From Planktothrix sp. FACHB-1365 (GTDB lineage Bacteria; Cyanobacteriota; Cyanobacteriia; Cyanobacteriales; Microcoleaceae): DNA of 64,000 nucleotides. The first letter of the stretch is position 1; each line of letters starts with the position of its first letter. Under the pieces are notes generated by a model. That model was not told the origin of the DNA and did no database searches. It was given only the letters and a program-made list of their open reading frames with translations. The stretch is taken from NCBI RefSeq assembly GCF_014697575.1, contig NZ_JACJSC010000001.1:62001-126000 (forward strand), written 5' to 3'. This document shows, one piece after another, positions 1 to 9,011 of this stretch. The translations under genes and the position numbers were made by a program.

Positions 1-141
1 GATACAATAATTAAAAAATCCACATCAAAATTAAGTATTTTCATCAATTCATACAAAATTCTGATGACCGTCTAATTACAGGTTAAAGTTACCCAAAATC
101 AAGTAACCTAGCCATTATCATTTCGGGTTTAAAGCTTAGAC

Positions 142-1041
142 TTAAAACTGTTTTTGACGAGTCGCAAATCGGGCAATTACGCTCGTTAATAACACTAAAG
201 CCACCAATACCAGGGATGCTGCCCAAGCAAACTCCTGTAAAACTTTATCAAATCCTCTGGCAAATTCATAAACTAAATAGGCGAGGGAGGGAAGGGTGGG
301 AGACAGGGGGCCTTTAGGCCAGTTATTGGTATAAACAACGGTAAATAATAGGGGTGCAGTTTCTCCAGCAGCCCTGGCAACAGCTAAGGTTACCCCGGTT
401 AAAATGGCGGGTAAGGCGGCAGGAAGCACCACTTGTAATGCTGTTTGATAATTAGAAGCTCCTACCCCAACGGACGCCCAACGAATCTCTTGGGGTACAA
501 TTTGTAGAGCTTCATCGGTGGTACGAATAATGGTAGGTAACATCAAAATCGCAAGCGCAATAGCGCCCGCCACCACTGAAAAGGTTCCCATTTTTAACAC
601 AATAAAACTATAAGCAAACACCCCCGCAATAATTGAAGGAACACCACTCAAAACATTTGTAATAAATCGAATCCAACGCACAACTTGACCATTTTTGCCA
701 AATTCCGAAAGAAAAATGGCAGCTAAAACCCCAAAGGGAACAGCAACTATAGTAGCAATTGCCACCACTTGTATTGTGCCAAGAATAGCACTGGCAATGC
801 CTCCGGTTGTTTGACCCGCAACGGGGGGAAGCTTGGTAAATAAATCTAAATTTAAACGCCCAGCCCCCTTAACTAAAACATAAAATAAAACTGCAAAAAG
901 CGGAATCAAGGTGATCAAAATGCAAGCTGTTGCAATTCCAGTCATTAAAAATTCAAAAATGTCACGGGAACTTTTAGAATTGCGAATTAAACTGAAACCT
1001 TGACTTCCAGCATAGTTCGTTTTTTGGGAGAGATTTGACAT
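142..1041 (-). CDS. pstA: Phosphate ABC transporter permease PstA
   Basis: This is one of the two inner-membrane permease subunits of the high-affinity phosphate importer. It pairs with PstC and is driven by the PstB ATPase. The 299-residue length is normal. A first membrane helix lies near residues 32-57, and several more follow. The EAA-type loop that contacts the ATPase is visible around the segment reading VPQEIRWASVGVGASNYQTA. It is the third gene of a leftward pstS-pstC-pstA operon, 108 bp after pstC. No pstB is visible in the remaining 141 bases, so the ATPase gene must lie beyond the window or elsewhere. Expression is presumably driven by the Pho box in front of pstS. Confidence 0.95.
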   Translation of the reverse strand: MSNLSQKTNYAGSQGFSLIRNSKSSRDIFEFLMTGIATACILITLIPLFAVLFYVLVKGAGRLNLDLFTKLPPVAGQTTGGIASAILGTIQVVAIATIVAVPFGVLAAIFLSEFGKNGQVVRWIRFITNVLSGVPSIIAGVFAYSFIVLKMGTFSVVAGAIALAILMLPTIIRTTDEALQIVPQEIRWASVGVGASNYQTALQVVLPAALPAILTGVTLAVARAAGETAPLLFTVVYTNNWPKGPLSPTLPSLAYLVYEFARGFDKVLQEFAWAASLVLVALVLLTSVIARFATRQKQF

Positions 1042-1149
1042 AAAAGAATACTCAATGTTTTCAGCTAATCAGATTCTTGAAAAACGAATTTTGAGAGTTT
1101 TTAAGATTTAATGAATTCCTCAATTAACTCCCATCTACTGCCATCTCCG

Positions 1150-2106
1150 TTATTGGTATTTCGCTTTAACTTGATTAACAATCCACTCCGCAGCAATATT
1201 AACTAATAAGGTGAGAGCAAATAACACTAATCCAGCATACATGAGAGCCGAAACTTGTAAACCAGAGGCTTCTGGGAATTGATTTGCCATCAAAGAGGCA
1301 ATGGTATTCCCGGGAGCAAATAGGGAAATTTTTAGATTATTCGAGTTTCCAATAATCATCGTGGCTGCCATTGTTTCTCCCATCGCTCGTCCCAGACCTA
1401 ACATAATTCCCCCAACAATTCCCGAAAAAGCAGCCGGAATTAAAACTCGAAAGATTGTCACCCAACGAGTTGCCCCCAAACCCAAGGAAGCTTGACGTAA
1501 ATCAGGGGGTAAACTGGCTAAGGAATCCCTGGCAATAGCGGTAATAATCGGCAGAATCATAATCGCTAAAATCACCCCGGCCGGAAACATTCCAGGGCCA
1601 GCCGGAGGGGTACTAAATAACGGTATCCAGCCGAAATTTTGATACATAAACATTTGAAAAGGTCTTAAAAAAGGAATTAAGACAAAAATACCCCAAAGAC
1701 CATAAACGACACTGGGAATCGCCGCCAACAATTCCACCAAAAACGTTAAAGCGGTACGAATTGAAAGGGGAATAAAATCCTCACTTAAGAAAATCGCAGT
1801 TCCTAACCCCAAAGGAACAGCAAATAATAACGCAATGAATGAACTCACCAGCGTCCCATAAATCATGGGAAACGCACCATATTGATTGTTAACCGGGTTC
1901 CAAGAACTACTAAATAAAAATCCTAACCCAAACTCTTGAATGGCTGGAATGGCTTGTTGAGCGATGGGAAAACCCAATAATAATAAAACAACAATAATAC
2001 CCCAAGCCATCAGGCGTGTTAGCCACACAAACCCTTGATCCAGGGTTTTTTCGATCGGGGAACGAGATTGAGGAATTCCTGTTACATTTTGATTGGGTAA
2101 GACCAT
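1150..2106 (-). CDS. pstC: Phosphate ABC transporter permease PstC
   Basis: PstC is the second permease subunit of the phosphate importer and forms the membrane channel with PstA. The 318 residues include a cytoplasmic N-terminus, a first helix near residues 33-50, and the EAA-like loop reading LPPDLRQASLGLGATRW, followed by the conserved GRAMGETMA segment. The gene lies 80 bp after pstS; that gap is mostly a CTGATAA heptamer array. The downstream neighbour is pstA on the same strand. Nothing unusual is seen in the protein. Confidence 0.95.
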   Translation of the reverse strand: MVLPNQNVTGIPQSRSPIEKTLDQGFVWLTRLMAWGIIVVLLLLGFPIAQQAIPAIQEFGLGFLFSSSWNPVNNQYGAFPMIYGTLVSSFIALLFAVPLGLGTAIFLSEDFIPLSIRTALTFLVELLAAIPSVVYGLWGIFVLIPFLRPFQMFMYQNFGWIPLFSTPPAGPGMFPAGVILAIMILPIITAIARDSLASLPPDLRQASLGLGATRWVTIFRVLIPAAFSGIVGGIMLGLGRAMGETMAATMIIGNSNNLKISLFAPGNTIASLMANQFPEASGLQVSALMYAGLVLFALTLLVNIAAEWIVNQVKAKYQ

Positions 2107-2145
2107 ACAAGATTAATTATACATCATAAAATCGACACCCGACAC

Positions 2146-2184
2146 CTGATAACTGATAACTGATAACTGATAACTGATAACTGA
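2146..2184. repeat. Heptamer tandem repeat (CTGATAA)n between pstS and pstC
   Basis: Five perfect CTGATAA heptamers (2146-2180) are followed by a partial unit. They fill the short pstS-pstC gap. The same unit recurs upstream of lspA at 5297-5350. Heptamer arrays of this kind are known in cyanobacteria as short tandemly repeated repetitive (STRR) sequences. Seven is not a multiple needed for coding here, so copy-number change would alter only operon spacing. Confidence 0.9.
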
Positions 2185-2186
2185 AA

Positions 2187-3368
2187 TTACTCAACTTTAA
2201 TCGTAAAGTCTGGGCTAATTTGATCGGCTTTTTCCGCCACTTTTTTAACAACGGCTGGGGGTAAAGGCACATACCCTAGTTCAGGACTAATTTTTTGGCC
2301 TTCAGTTAATCCATATTGAATCATGGCTTCAACAGACTTGGCAACTTCGGGATTATCATATTTTTGATAAGCCATGATCCAAGAGTAGGTCACAATCGGA
2401 TAGGAATCAGCGCCGTCAGGATTGGTGATAAAAGCCCGTAAATCTTCCGGTAATTCCACAGCTTCCAAGGTTTTTGCGGCGGCTGCATCTGTTGGTTTGA
2501 CAAAATTTCCGGCTTTGTTTTGCAAATCAGCCATCTTCAAGTTAGCACTTTTCGCATAACCATATTCCACATAACCAATCGCCCCAGGGGTTTGATTGAT
2601 TTGAGCCGTTACCCCATCATTGCCCTTGGCGCCAATTCCAACGGGCCATTGAACGGTTTTCCCTTCTCCAATACTATTTTTCCAATCTTCACTCATGGCG
2701 CTTAAATTTTTAGTGAAAACCCCGGTTGTTCCACTGCCATCAGACCGATAAACAACTTGGATGGGTAAATCAGGGAGGGTAATACCCGGATTATCTGTAG
2801 CCAGTGCTGGGTCATTCCAGTTGGTGATTTTACCCGAAAAGATATCAACTAGATTTTGTTGAGATAATTTTAATTCAGCTAACTCAGGGACATTATAAGC
2901 TAATACAATACTTCCCGCCGTCATCGGTAGCATTAAAACCCCGTTGGTGACTTTGGAAATTTCATCATCTTTCATGGCGACATCACTAGCGCCAAATTGA
3001 ACTAACCCCTGGACAAATCGTTCTACCCCGGCACCACTTCCTACAGATTGATAATCAATTTGTAGGTTTTTGGTTCCCCCACCAATATCACTAAACCAGC
3101 GTTGATACAAAGGCGCCGGGAATGTAGCTCCTGCACCCACTAAGTTAACGGGTTGTTCCAAACTAATTAATTGAGCCGCACCAGAAGTTGTATTGGGGGC
3201 TGTGGTGTTGGTCGCCGTCGGCGTTCCCTGTGTACCAGTTGTCGGATTTGGAGCCGTTGTGGTGGTATTAGTCCCGCCACAGGCCGTTAAACTCAAACTT
3301 AGGGCTAACGCTGAACATTTAGCTACAAACTGACGAGAGGGATTAATAGAATTCAGACGGAATAGCAT
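2187..3368 (-). CDS. pstS: Phosphate-binding lipoprotein PstS
   Basis: PstS is the periplasmic phosphate-binding component of the Pst importer. The N-terminus has a signal peptide ending in an LTAC lipobox (Cys at about residue 30), so it is probably a lipoprotein. A Thr/Pro-rich linker of about 35 residues follows. The binding-protein core begins near VNLVGAGATFPAPLYQRW and carries the phosphate-binding YRSDGSGTTGVF segment. The length of 393 residues is typical with this linker. It is the first gene of the pst operon and has a Pho box directly upstream. Confidence 0.96.
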   Translation of the reverse strand: MLFRLNSINPSRQFVAKCSALALSLSLTACGGTNTTTTAPNPTTGTQGTPTATNTTAPNTTSGAAQLISLEQPVNLVGAGATFPAPLYQRWFSDIGGGTKNLQIDYQSVGSGAGVERFVQGLVQFGASDVAMKDDEISKVTNGVLMLPMTAGSIVLAYNVPELAELKLSQQNLVDIFSGKITNWNDPALATDNPGITLPDLPIQVVYRSDGSGTTGVFTKNLSAMSEDWKNSIGEGKTVQWPVGIGAKGNDGVTAQINQTPGAIGYVEYGYAKSANLKMADLQNKAGNFVKPTDAAAAKTLEAVELPEDLRAFITNPDGADSYPIVTYSWIMAYQKYDNPEVAKSVEAMIQYGLTEGQKISPELGYVPLPPAVVKKVAEKADQISPDFTIKVE

Positions 3369-3406
3369 AAAAAAAAATCAATGTTGTGTTAGAGCCGCTA
3401 CCGTAG

Positions 3407-3450
3407 AGAATACCGTCTCTGTAACAAATTCAGGTAAAGGAAAGGTTAAG
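3407..3450 (-). promoter_or_regulatory. Pho box and -10 of the pst operon
   Basis: Read on the minus strand, three octamers CTTAACCT (3450-3443), CTTTACCT (3439-3432) and TTTGTTAC (3428-3421) repeat with an exact 11-bp period. A TATTCT -10-like hexamer (3412-3407) lies 8 bp further on. This matches the cyanobacterial Pho box, direct PyTTAAPyPyT/A octamers bound by the PhoB/SphR response regulator. A fourth octamer, CTTAACCC, lies at 3502-3495. The third octamer is the weakest match. The fit with the adjacent pstS gene makes the call strong. Confidence 0.85.
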
Positions 3451-3560
3451 GATTCCCCAAGACCGGAAACCCCGATGGTCAGGCTAGAGGTGAAGGGTTA
3501 AGCGTCTTCTGTATGCTTTGGTGATACAATAACTCAGTTTGGATAACTGGCAATTCCAGC

Positions 3561-4679
3561 ATGATCAATGTAGTTTCAGTACGACCCGCCCTTAACCGTT
3601 TGTCTTCCGACAGGGATTCTGTGTTGGAAGTTCCTCCCCATTGGGACACCCTAGAAGACTTGCAAACTTGGTTGCATCATTTAGTTGAAGGGATTATATC
3701 AGGCGATCGCATCAGTCGAGAAGCAGCCCTCGCCTTGAGTGCTCTCGAAGATCAAGACCAAATTTTATTACTGTGTCAAGCTGCGGATCAAGTTCGTCAA
3801 GCCTGCTGCGGGAATACCGTTGATTTGTGTAGCATTGTTAATATTAAATCCGGGAACTGTTCGGAAAACTGTGGTTTTTGTTCCCAATCTGCCCATCATC
3901 CGGGTGAGGCGTCTCCGATTTATGGGTTAAAGTCTGTTGATGAAATTTTAGATCATGCTAAAGCCGCAGAAGCGGCCGGAGCTAAACGGTTTTGTTTGGT
4001 ATCTCAGGGACGAGGAATTAAATATAATAGTCCGAAATCTACGGAATTTGAACAAATCTTAGCAACGGTTCACCGGATTATTCAGGAAACCAATGTTAAA
4101 CCCTGTTGTGCGTTAGGGGAATTAACCTTAGACCAAGCGCAAGCTTTAGCAGAAGCGGGTGTGACTCGCTATAACCATAATTTAGAAGCTTCAAAAGCCT
4201 TTTATCCCCAAGTTGTCACCACCCATACGTGGGAAGATCGGGTACAAACTGTTAAGAACTTAAAAGCCGCAGGAATTCAAGCTTGTACGGGTGGCATTAT
4301 TGGTATGGGTGAAACTTGGGAAGATCGGATCGATTTAGCGTTGTCGTTACGGGAGTTAGAGGTGGAGTCCGTTCCCATTAATTTATTAAACCCCCGTTCG
4401 GGAACGCCACTCTCAGAAAACTCTAAACTTGACCCCTATGAAGCATTAAAAGCGATCGCTATTTTTCGTTTAATTCTTCCTCAACAAATTCTCCGTTATG
4501 CGGGAGGACGGGAAGCCATCATGGGAGAACTGCAAAGCTTAGGCTTACAATCGGGAATTAACGCCATGTTAATTGGTAATTATTTAACCACCTTGGGTCA
4601 ACCGCCTGAACAGGATCAAGCCATGTTAACATCCTTGGGACTTGTTGGTGGTGAAGCTCCTGTTCCTGGTTTCTCCTAA
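3561..4679 (+). CDS. bioB: Biotin synthase
   Basis: BioB is a radical-SAM enzyme that inserts sulfur into dethiobiotin, the last step of biotin synthesis. The CxxxCxxC cluster for the [4Fe-4S] centre is at Cys100, Cys104 and Cys107. The family segments CCALGELT and CTGGIIGMGET follow, as does the LNPRSGTPL stretch with the arginine that ligates the second cluster. The 372-residue length includes about 45 extra N-terminal residues. It is followed after 19 bp by bioY, making a biotin synthesis and uptake unit. It is divergent from pstS. Confidence 0.97.
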   Translation: MINVVSVRPALNRLSSDRDSVLEVPPHWDTLEDLQTWLHHLVEGIISGDRISREAALALSALEDQDQILLLCQAADQVRQACCGNTVDLCSIVNIKSGNCSENCGFCSQSAHHPGEASPIYGLKSVDEILDHAKAAEAAGAKRFCLVSQGRGIKYNSPKSTEFEQILATVHRIIQETNVKPCCALGELTLDQAQALAEAGVTRYNHNLEASKAFYPQVVTTHTWEDRVQTVKNLKAAGIQACTGGIIGMGETWEDRIDLALSLRELEVESVPINLLNPRSGTPLSENSKLDPYEALKAIAIFRLILPQQILRYAGGREAIMGELQSLGLQSGINAMLIGNYLTTLGQPPEQDQAMLTSLGLVGGEAPVPGFS

Positions 4680-4698
4680 AGGCTAATAGTTCTCTGTT

Positions 4699-5283
4699 GT
4701 GACTCCTGCACTTGAGTTTCTCTGGGCGATTATCGGTGTTTTATTAACGATTGGTGGCACTTTTTTAGAAGCGTTTGTCACCGATCCGTCTTGGCTTTGG
4801 CAACAACAAAATGTTGAAGTTCACTCTTTAGGAGTAACTTATCAAATTGGGGCGGTTTTACTCGTGGGGTGTTTGGGGGGAAAAAATGCCGCCGCCATGT
4901 CCCAAATTGCTTATTTAGCTTTAGGATTAACAATATTACCTGTTTTTTCAGAAGGAGGCGGACTAGACTATTTTAAACAGCCAACCTTTGGATATCTATT
5001 AGGGTTTATTCCGGGGGGATGGATTTGTGGTTTTTTAGCGTTTAAAGCGTTACCAAAATTAGAATTATTAGCCTTTAGTTGTTTGTGTGGATTGTTGACG
5101 GTTCATAGTATGGGGATCATGTATTTAACTATAAGTCACCTCATTAATGGAGCCTCAACCCAAGGAATTCTTCTGACAGAAGCCTTTGAAAAATATTCGC
5201 TTCAACCCTTACCTGGACAGTTAGCCGTCAGTTGTGCCGTAGCTGTTTTATCTTATATTTTAAGGGGATTAATGTTTTATTAA
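4699..5283 (+). CDS. bioY: Biotin transporter BioY
   Basis: This is a BioY-family membrane protein, the substrate-binding S component of a biotin ECF transporter. The 194 residues are mostly hydrophobic with about six membrane segments, and the central stretch TFGYLLGFIPGGWICGFLA is characteristic of BioY. The start is GTG at 4699, which gives the expected N-terminus; no nearer ATG preserves the first helix. No ECF ATPase or EcfT gene is next to it. The placement 19 bp after bioB supports the assignment. Confidence 0.9.
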   Translation: MTPALEFLWAIIGVLLTIGGTFLEAFVTDPSWLWQQQNVEVHSLGVTYQIGAVLLVGCLGGKNAAAMSQIAYLALGLTILPVFSEGGGLDYFKQPTFGYLLGFIPGGWICGFLAFKALPKLELLAFSCLCGLLTVHSMGIMYLTISHLINGASTQGILLTEAFEKYSLQPLPGQLAVSCAVAVLSYILRGLMFY

Positions 5284-5296
5284 AGTCAACTAATAA

Positions 5297-5350
5297 CTGA
5301 TAACTGATAACTGATAACTGATAACTGATAACTGATAACTGATAACTGAT
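5297..5350. repeat. Heptamer tandem repeat (CTGATAA)n abutting the lspA start
   Basis: Seven perfect CTGATAA units (5297-5345) and a partial eighth run directly into the lspA start codon at 5349. The unit is identical to the array at 2146-2184. Because the array occupies the whole upstream region, no Shine-Dalgarno sequence precedes lspA. Confidence 0.92.
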
Positions 5351-5813
5351 GATGCAATTTCAGAAAAATTCTAATTTTTGGATCGTTGCTATTGCAAGTT
5401 TAATTTTAGATCACCTAACTAAATTCTGGGTGGTACGAAATTTTGAACTCGGAGAAACTTTACCCCTTTGGCCGGATGTTTTTCACTTAACTTATGTTAC
5501 CAATACCGGAGCCGCCTTTAGTTTGTTTAGTAATGGAGGTGTTGCTTGGTTACGATGGTTATCATTGCTGGTTAGTCTTGGATTAATGGCAATGGCTTGG
5601 TTTGGCCCCCGTTTCAATCGTTGGGAACAAGTGGGATATGGTTTAATATTAGGGGGTGCATTAGGGAATGGAATTGATCGCTTTATATCCGGTCATGTCG
5701 TAGATTTCCTCGATTTTCGACTGATTCATTTTCCCGTGTTCAATTTGGCAGATGTTTCGATTAATATTGGAATCTGGTGTTTAATTATTGCAACTTTCAG
5801 AATTAAAACCTGA
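5349..5813 (+). CDS. lspA: Lipoprotein signal peptidase (signal peptidase II)
   Basis: LspA cleaves the signal peptide of prolipoproteins after lipid attachment in the plasma membrane. The 154 residues hold four membrane helices and the family blocks DHLTKFWV, TNTGAAFSLF, GNGIDRFISGHVVDFLDF and FNLADVSINIG. The last two carry the catalytic aspartates. The start is one of two adjacent ATGs (5349 or 5352). Both lie at the very end of a heptamer array, with no ribosome-binding site. It may be co-transcribed with bioB-bioY, 65 bp upstream. Confidence 0.95.
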   Translation: MMQFQKNSNFWIVAIASLILDHLTKFWVVRNFELGETLPLWPDVFHLTYVTNTGAAFSLFSNGGVAWLRWLSLLVSLGLMAMAWFGPRFNRWEQVGYGLILGGALGNGIDRFISGHVVDFLDFRLIHFPVFNLADVSINIGIWCLIIATFRIKT

Positions 5814-5860
5814 CTCCTGAAATCAGAAGGTACAATGAATACAGCCCAATGCCACTCTGA

Positions 5861-8140
5861 GTGCTGAAAATGTCCACAACCAAGCCCCCTCAGAAACCTC
5901 AAACTCTCCTGAACACAATCACACAGGTTGTCCAGACACTTCACGCCAAAGTTAATTTTTCTCGGCTGATCCTCAAGCCCAACGCTAAAGTCCCCGAATT
6001 GCGGGTACACCATGCGGATACCGATAAACCCGAAGTTTATCCTTTATTGGGCGATCGCTATGTGGTGGGGCGTTCTTCCCGAACCTGCGATATCGTAGTA
6101 CGGAACCCCCTGGTGAGTCAAATTCATGTCAGTGTTGTCCGAAATGCTCAAGGGACAAGATTACTACCCAGTCGTCCTGGGTTTATGATTCAGGATGAAG
6201 ACTCCACAAACGGTTTGTATTGGGGAAAGCGAAAGATCAAGAGCCTTCCTTTACGACATGGGGATAGTTTAACTTTAGGGCCACCTGAACTCGCCTCCGT
6301 TGCCCGTGTTGAATATAATGATCCTCCGGCTTGGTATGTGCAAACCATCCGTTATGGATTTTATGGATTTTGCGGCATTAGTGCTGTGGTGGGGGCAGTG
6401 GTACTCTTTGAGTGGCAGAAATTTCAAGTTGACCCCCTACCGGAAACAGTAACGGGGCCTGTTATTGTTCATGCCGCCGATGGTCGTCCCCTACGAGAAG
6501 CGAATACCATTGCCCATTTAGAAACAAATCAGTTAGGGGATTTTGGCCCCTATTTACCTAAAGCTGTTGTTGCGTCTGAGGATAGTCGGTTTTACTGGCA
6601 TTTGGGAATTGATCCCCTGGGAACGTTACGGGCCTTATTAACCAATGTACGGGGCGGAGAAATTCGAGAAGGAGGAAGCACCCTTTCTCAACAGTTAGCC
6701 CGGAGTTTATACCGAGATTATGTCGGAACAGAAGATTCGGCTGGACGCAAATTTCGAGAAGCGGTTGTTGCTTTGAAATTAGAAGCGGTTTATGGTAAAA
6801 ATCATCTGCTTAAAACTTATTTGAATCGGGTTTATTTAGGGATTAATTTATATGGATTTGAAGATGCAGCCAAGTTTTATTTTAATAAATCAGCCAAGGA
6901 TTTAACGCTGTCCGAAGCTGCCACATTAGTCGGAATATTACCCGCCCCCAATAGTTTTAATCCGATTCAAAATTATCAGTTAGCCGTACAATACCGCGAT
7001 CGCGTCATTAGCCGAATGTTAGAAATGGGGATGGTAAGTGAAGAGGAAGCCGATCGCGCTCGTCGTTCTCGGATTGAAATTAATCCCAAAGCTAAGGAAT
7101 TTTTAGAAAGTACCATTGCTCCCTATTTTTATGATTATGTTTTTGCTGAATTGGAGAAATTATTAGGGGAACAGTTAGCTCGTGAAGGGAATTTTATTGT
7201 AGAAACAGCCTTAGATATTCCCACTCAAACCCTTGCAGAATCTTCTCTAAAACGTGCTATTCAAACCACCGGATCACGGAATGGATTTTCTCAAGGCGGT
7301 TTAGTCACGTTAAATTCTAATACCGGAGAAATTTTAGCAATGGCGGGGGGGGAAGATTATAAAGCAAGTCAATTTAATCGGGTTACTCAAGCTCAACGTC
7401 AACCGGGATCAACGTTTAAATTATTTACTTATTTAGCGGCTTTAGCGCAAGGCATTCCCCCCGGTCAAACCTATTCCTGTGAACCCTTAACGTGGAAAGG
7501 ACAAAGTTATCAAGGGTGTGAACGCAGTGGGGGTGATGTTGATATGTATCGGGGGTTAGCCTTATCAGAAAATGTCATTGCTCTGAGAATTGCTCAAGAG
7601 ATTGGATTAGATCGGGTGATTGACATGGCGAAACGTTTAGGAATTCAATCTAAACTTGATCCGGTTCCGGGTTTAGTTCTCGGTCAAAGTGAAGTGAATC
7701 TATTAGAATTAACAGGAGCTTATAGCACCGTTGCGAATGAGGGTTTATATCATTCTCCCCATGCTATTAAACGGATTTTAGATAGTAGTGATTGTACGGA
7801 TATTAATGATATTAATACCTGTCGGATTATTTATGCTTATGATCGAGAAAATCCAACGGTTCCTACTGTTTTGTCTCCTTCTGTGGCTGAAACTATGACA
7901 ACTTTATTACAAGGAGTCATTCGTCGGGGAACGGGTCAAAGTGCCTATATTGGGTTAGGAGAAGCGGGTAAAACTGGAACAACAAATGATAACGTTGATT
8001 TGTGGTTTATTGGTTATCTTCCTGATTCTAAATTAACAACGGGAGTGTGGTTAGGTAATGATGATAATTCTCCGACTAATGGCAGCAGTGGAAATGCGGC
8101 TCAATTATGGCGAGATTATATGGGTCAAATTGCGAGATGA
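5861..8140 (+). CDS. Class A penicillin-binding protein with N-terminal FHA domain
   Basis: This is a bifunctional peptidoglycan synthase. A cytoplasmic FHA domain, which binds phosphothreonine, covers about residues 60-145 (RYVVGRSSRTCDIVV, SQIHV). A membrane helix lies near 166-184. The glycosyltransferase domain has EDSRFYWHLG (from residue 240) and EGGSTLSQQ (from 270). The transpeptidase domain has SxxK at Ser517-Lys520, SEN at 569-571 and KTGT at 704-707, so all catalytic motifs are intact. The start may be GTG 5861 or ATG 5870, three codons later. Such FHA fusions occur in cyanobacteria and suggest control by a Ser/Thr kinase; that link is inferred. Confidence 0.93.
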   Translation: MLKMSTTKPPQKPQTLLNTITQVVQTLHAKVNFSRLILKPNAKVPELRVHHADTDKPEVYPLLGDRYVVGRSSRTCDIVVRNPLVSQIHVSVVRNAQGTRLLPSRPGFMIQDEDSTNGLYWGKRKIKSLPLRHGDSLTLGPPELASVARVEYNDPPAWYVQTIRYGFYGFCGISAVVGAVVLFEWQKFQVDPLPETVTGPVIVHAADGRPLREANTIAHLETNQLGDFGPYLPKAVVASEDSRFYWHLGIDPLGTLRALLTNVRGGEIREGGSTLSQQLARSLYRDYVGTEDSAGRKFREAVVALKLEAVYGKNHLLKTYLNRVYLGINLYGFEDAAKFYFNKSAKDLTLSEAATLVGILPAPNSFNPIQNYQLAVQYRDRVISRMLEMGMVSEEEADRARRSRIEINPKAKEFLESTIAPYFYDYVFAELEKLLGEQLAREGNFIVETALDIPTQTLAESSLKRAIQTTGSRNGFSQGGLVTLNSNTGEILAMAGGEDYKASQFNRVTQAQRQPGSTFKLFTYLAALAQGIPPGQTYSCEPLTWKGQSYQGCERSGGDVDMYRGLALSENVIALRIAQEIGLDRVIDMAKRLGIQSKLDPVPGLVLGQSEVNLLELTGAYSTVANEGLYHSPHAIKRILDSSDCTDINDINTCRIIYAYDRENPTVPTVLSPSVAETMTTLLQGVIRRGTGQSAYIGLGEAGKTGTTNDNVDLWFIGYLPDSKLTTGVWLGNDDNSPTNGSSGNAAQLWRDYMGQIAR

Positions 8141-8149
8141 TTGTTGAGG

Positions 8150-8189
8150 GAATTACGAATTACGAATTACGAATTACGAATTACGAATT
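8150..8189. repeat. Heptamer tandem repeat (GAATTAC)n
   Basis: Five GAATTAC units and a partial sixth lie between the 3' ends of two convergent genes. The period (7 bp) is the same as in the CTGATAA arrays, but the unit sequence differs. Confidence 0.9.
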
Positions 8190-8204
8190 GGGGGATTTTT
8201 AAAA

Positions 8205-8840
8205 TTATAATTCACCCCCTTTAAAAATTTGTGTTGGGGTTAAATTTAATTCGGGGAATATAACAGATTGTATCCGGTCATTTTCTCGAAATAAATTCAC
8301 CATATATTCCCCATCAATCATTTGATAAACTGAAATAGTCGGTTGTTTAGGATTTCCAATATATCGCCGACCGCCTAACCCTAAATAATCAATAATCCAA
8401 TATTCTTGAATCCCTAATTTTTCATATTCTGATAATTTTAATAAATAATCATCTTGCCAATTTGTACTCACAACTTCAACAACTAACGGTAATGTTTCCC
8501 CTTGAGTAATTGTTGAACGTTTTTTCCACATAGGTTCTTGATCTAAATAATTTTTATTAATCACAGTCACATCTGGACTATAACCTGAATTGTCGGAATC
8601 AAGGGGTTTAATAATACATTGTCGAGGAATCAAATAAGGGAATTGTAAACGCCGAATTTCTAAGGTCAACTCAGCCGCAATTTCTCCAGCAATTTGTTCA
8701 TGAGTTCCTGTTGGCTGCATTTCTTTAACAACTCCTCTATGTAATTCATAGCGTCCAGAACCATCAGGAACCCAGTCCAGAAATTCCTCTAAGGTCATTA
8801 ATTGAGCTTCCGATTCTGATTCTAATAAAGTTTTTATCAT
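8205..8840 (-). CDS. Uma2 family (DUF820) endonuclease-like protein
   Basis: This 211-residue protein has the Uma2/DUF820 pattern, a PD-(D/E)XK-type nuclease fold that is greatly expanded in cyanobacteria. The N-terminal TLEEFLDWVPDGSGRYELHRG block, the YSPDVTVI aspartate region, the LVVEVVSTNWQDDYLLKL acidic block and the EYWIIDYLG strand are all present. Function in the cell is not established for the family. It stands alone between convergent and divergent neighbours, with a heptamer array at its 3' end. Confidence 0.85.
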   Translation of the reverse strand: MIKTLLESESEAQLMTLEEFLDWVPDGSGRYELHRGVVKEMQPTGTHEQIAGEIAAELTLEIRRLQFPYLIPRQCIIKPLDSDNSGYSPDVTVINKNYLDQEPMWKKRSTITQGETLPLVVEVVSTNWQDDYLLKLSEYEKLGIQEYWIIDYLGLGGRRYIGNPKQPTISVYQMIDGEYMVNLFRENDRIQSVIFPELNLTPTQIFKGGEL

Positions 8841-8921
8841 AGGGTTAATAGTTTTAATTAAAAATTATACACAGATAATAGTATAACAATTAAACTAGAG
8901 ATATAAATATAGGCGATCGCT

Positions 8922-8975
8922 GCCTAAAAACTCCTAGAAACCGGGATTGTTCAAGAAACCCGGTTTCTGTTAGGC
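8922..8975. repeat. Palindromic repeat with AGAAACCGGG / CCCGGTTTCT arms
   Basis: An AGAAACCGGG arm (8936-8945) pairs with CCCGGTTTCT (8959-8968). Outer arms GCCTAA (8922-8927) and TTAGGC (8970-8975) extend the hairpin. The same arms form the four-copy array at 24266-24580. It sits in the upstream region of the kinase gene. Confidence 0.8.
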
Positions 8976-9011
8976 TAAAATAGACTTAGGCTGGTTTGAG
9001 TTATATCACCG

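Noticed and set aside
5726-6013. 95-codon minus-strand frame across lspA and the penicillin-binding protein start
   Set aside because: Antisense to two well-supported genes.
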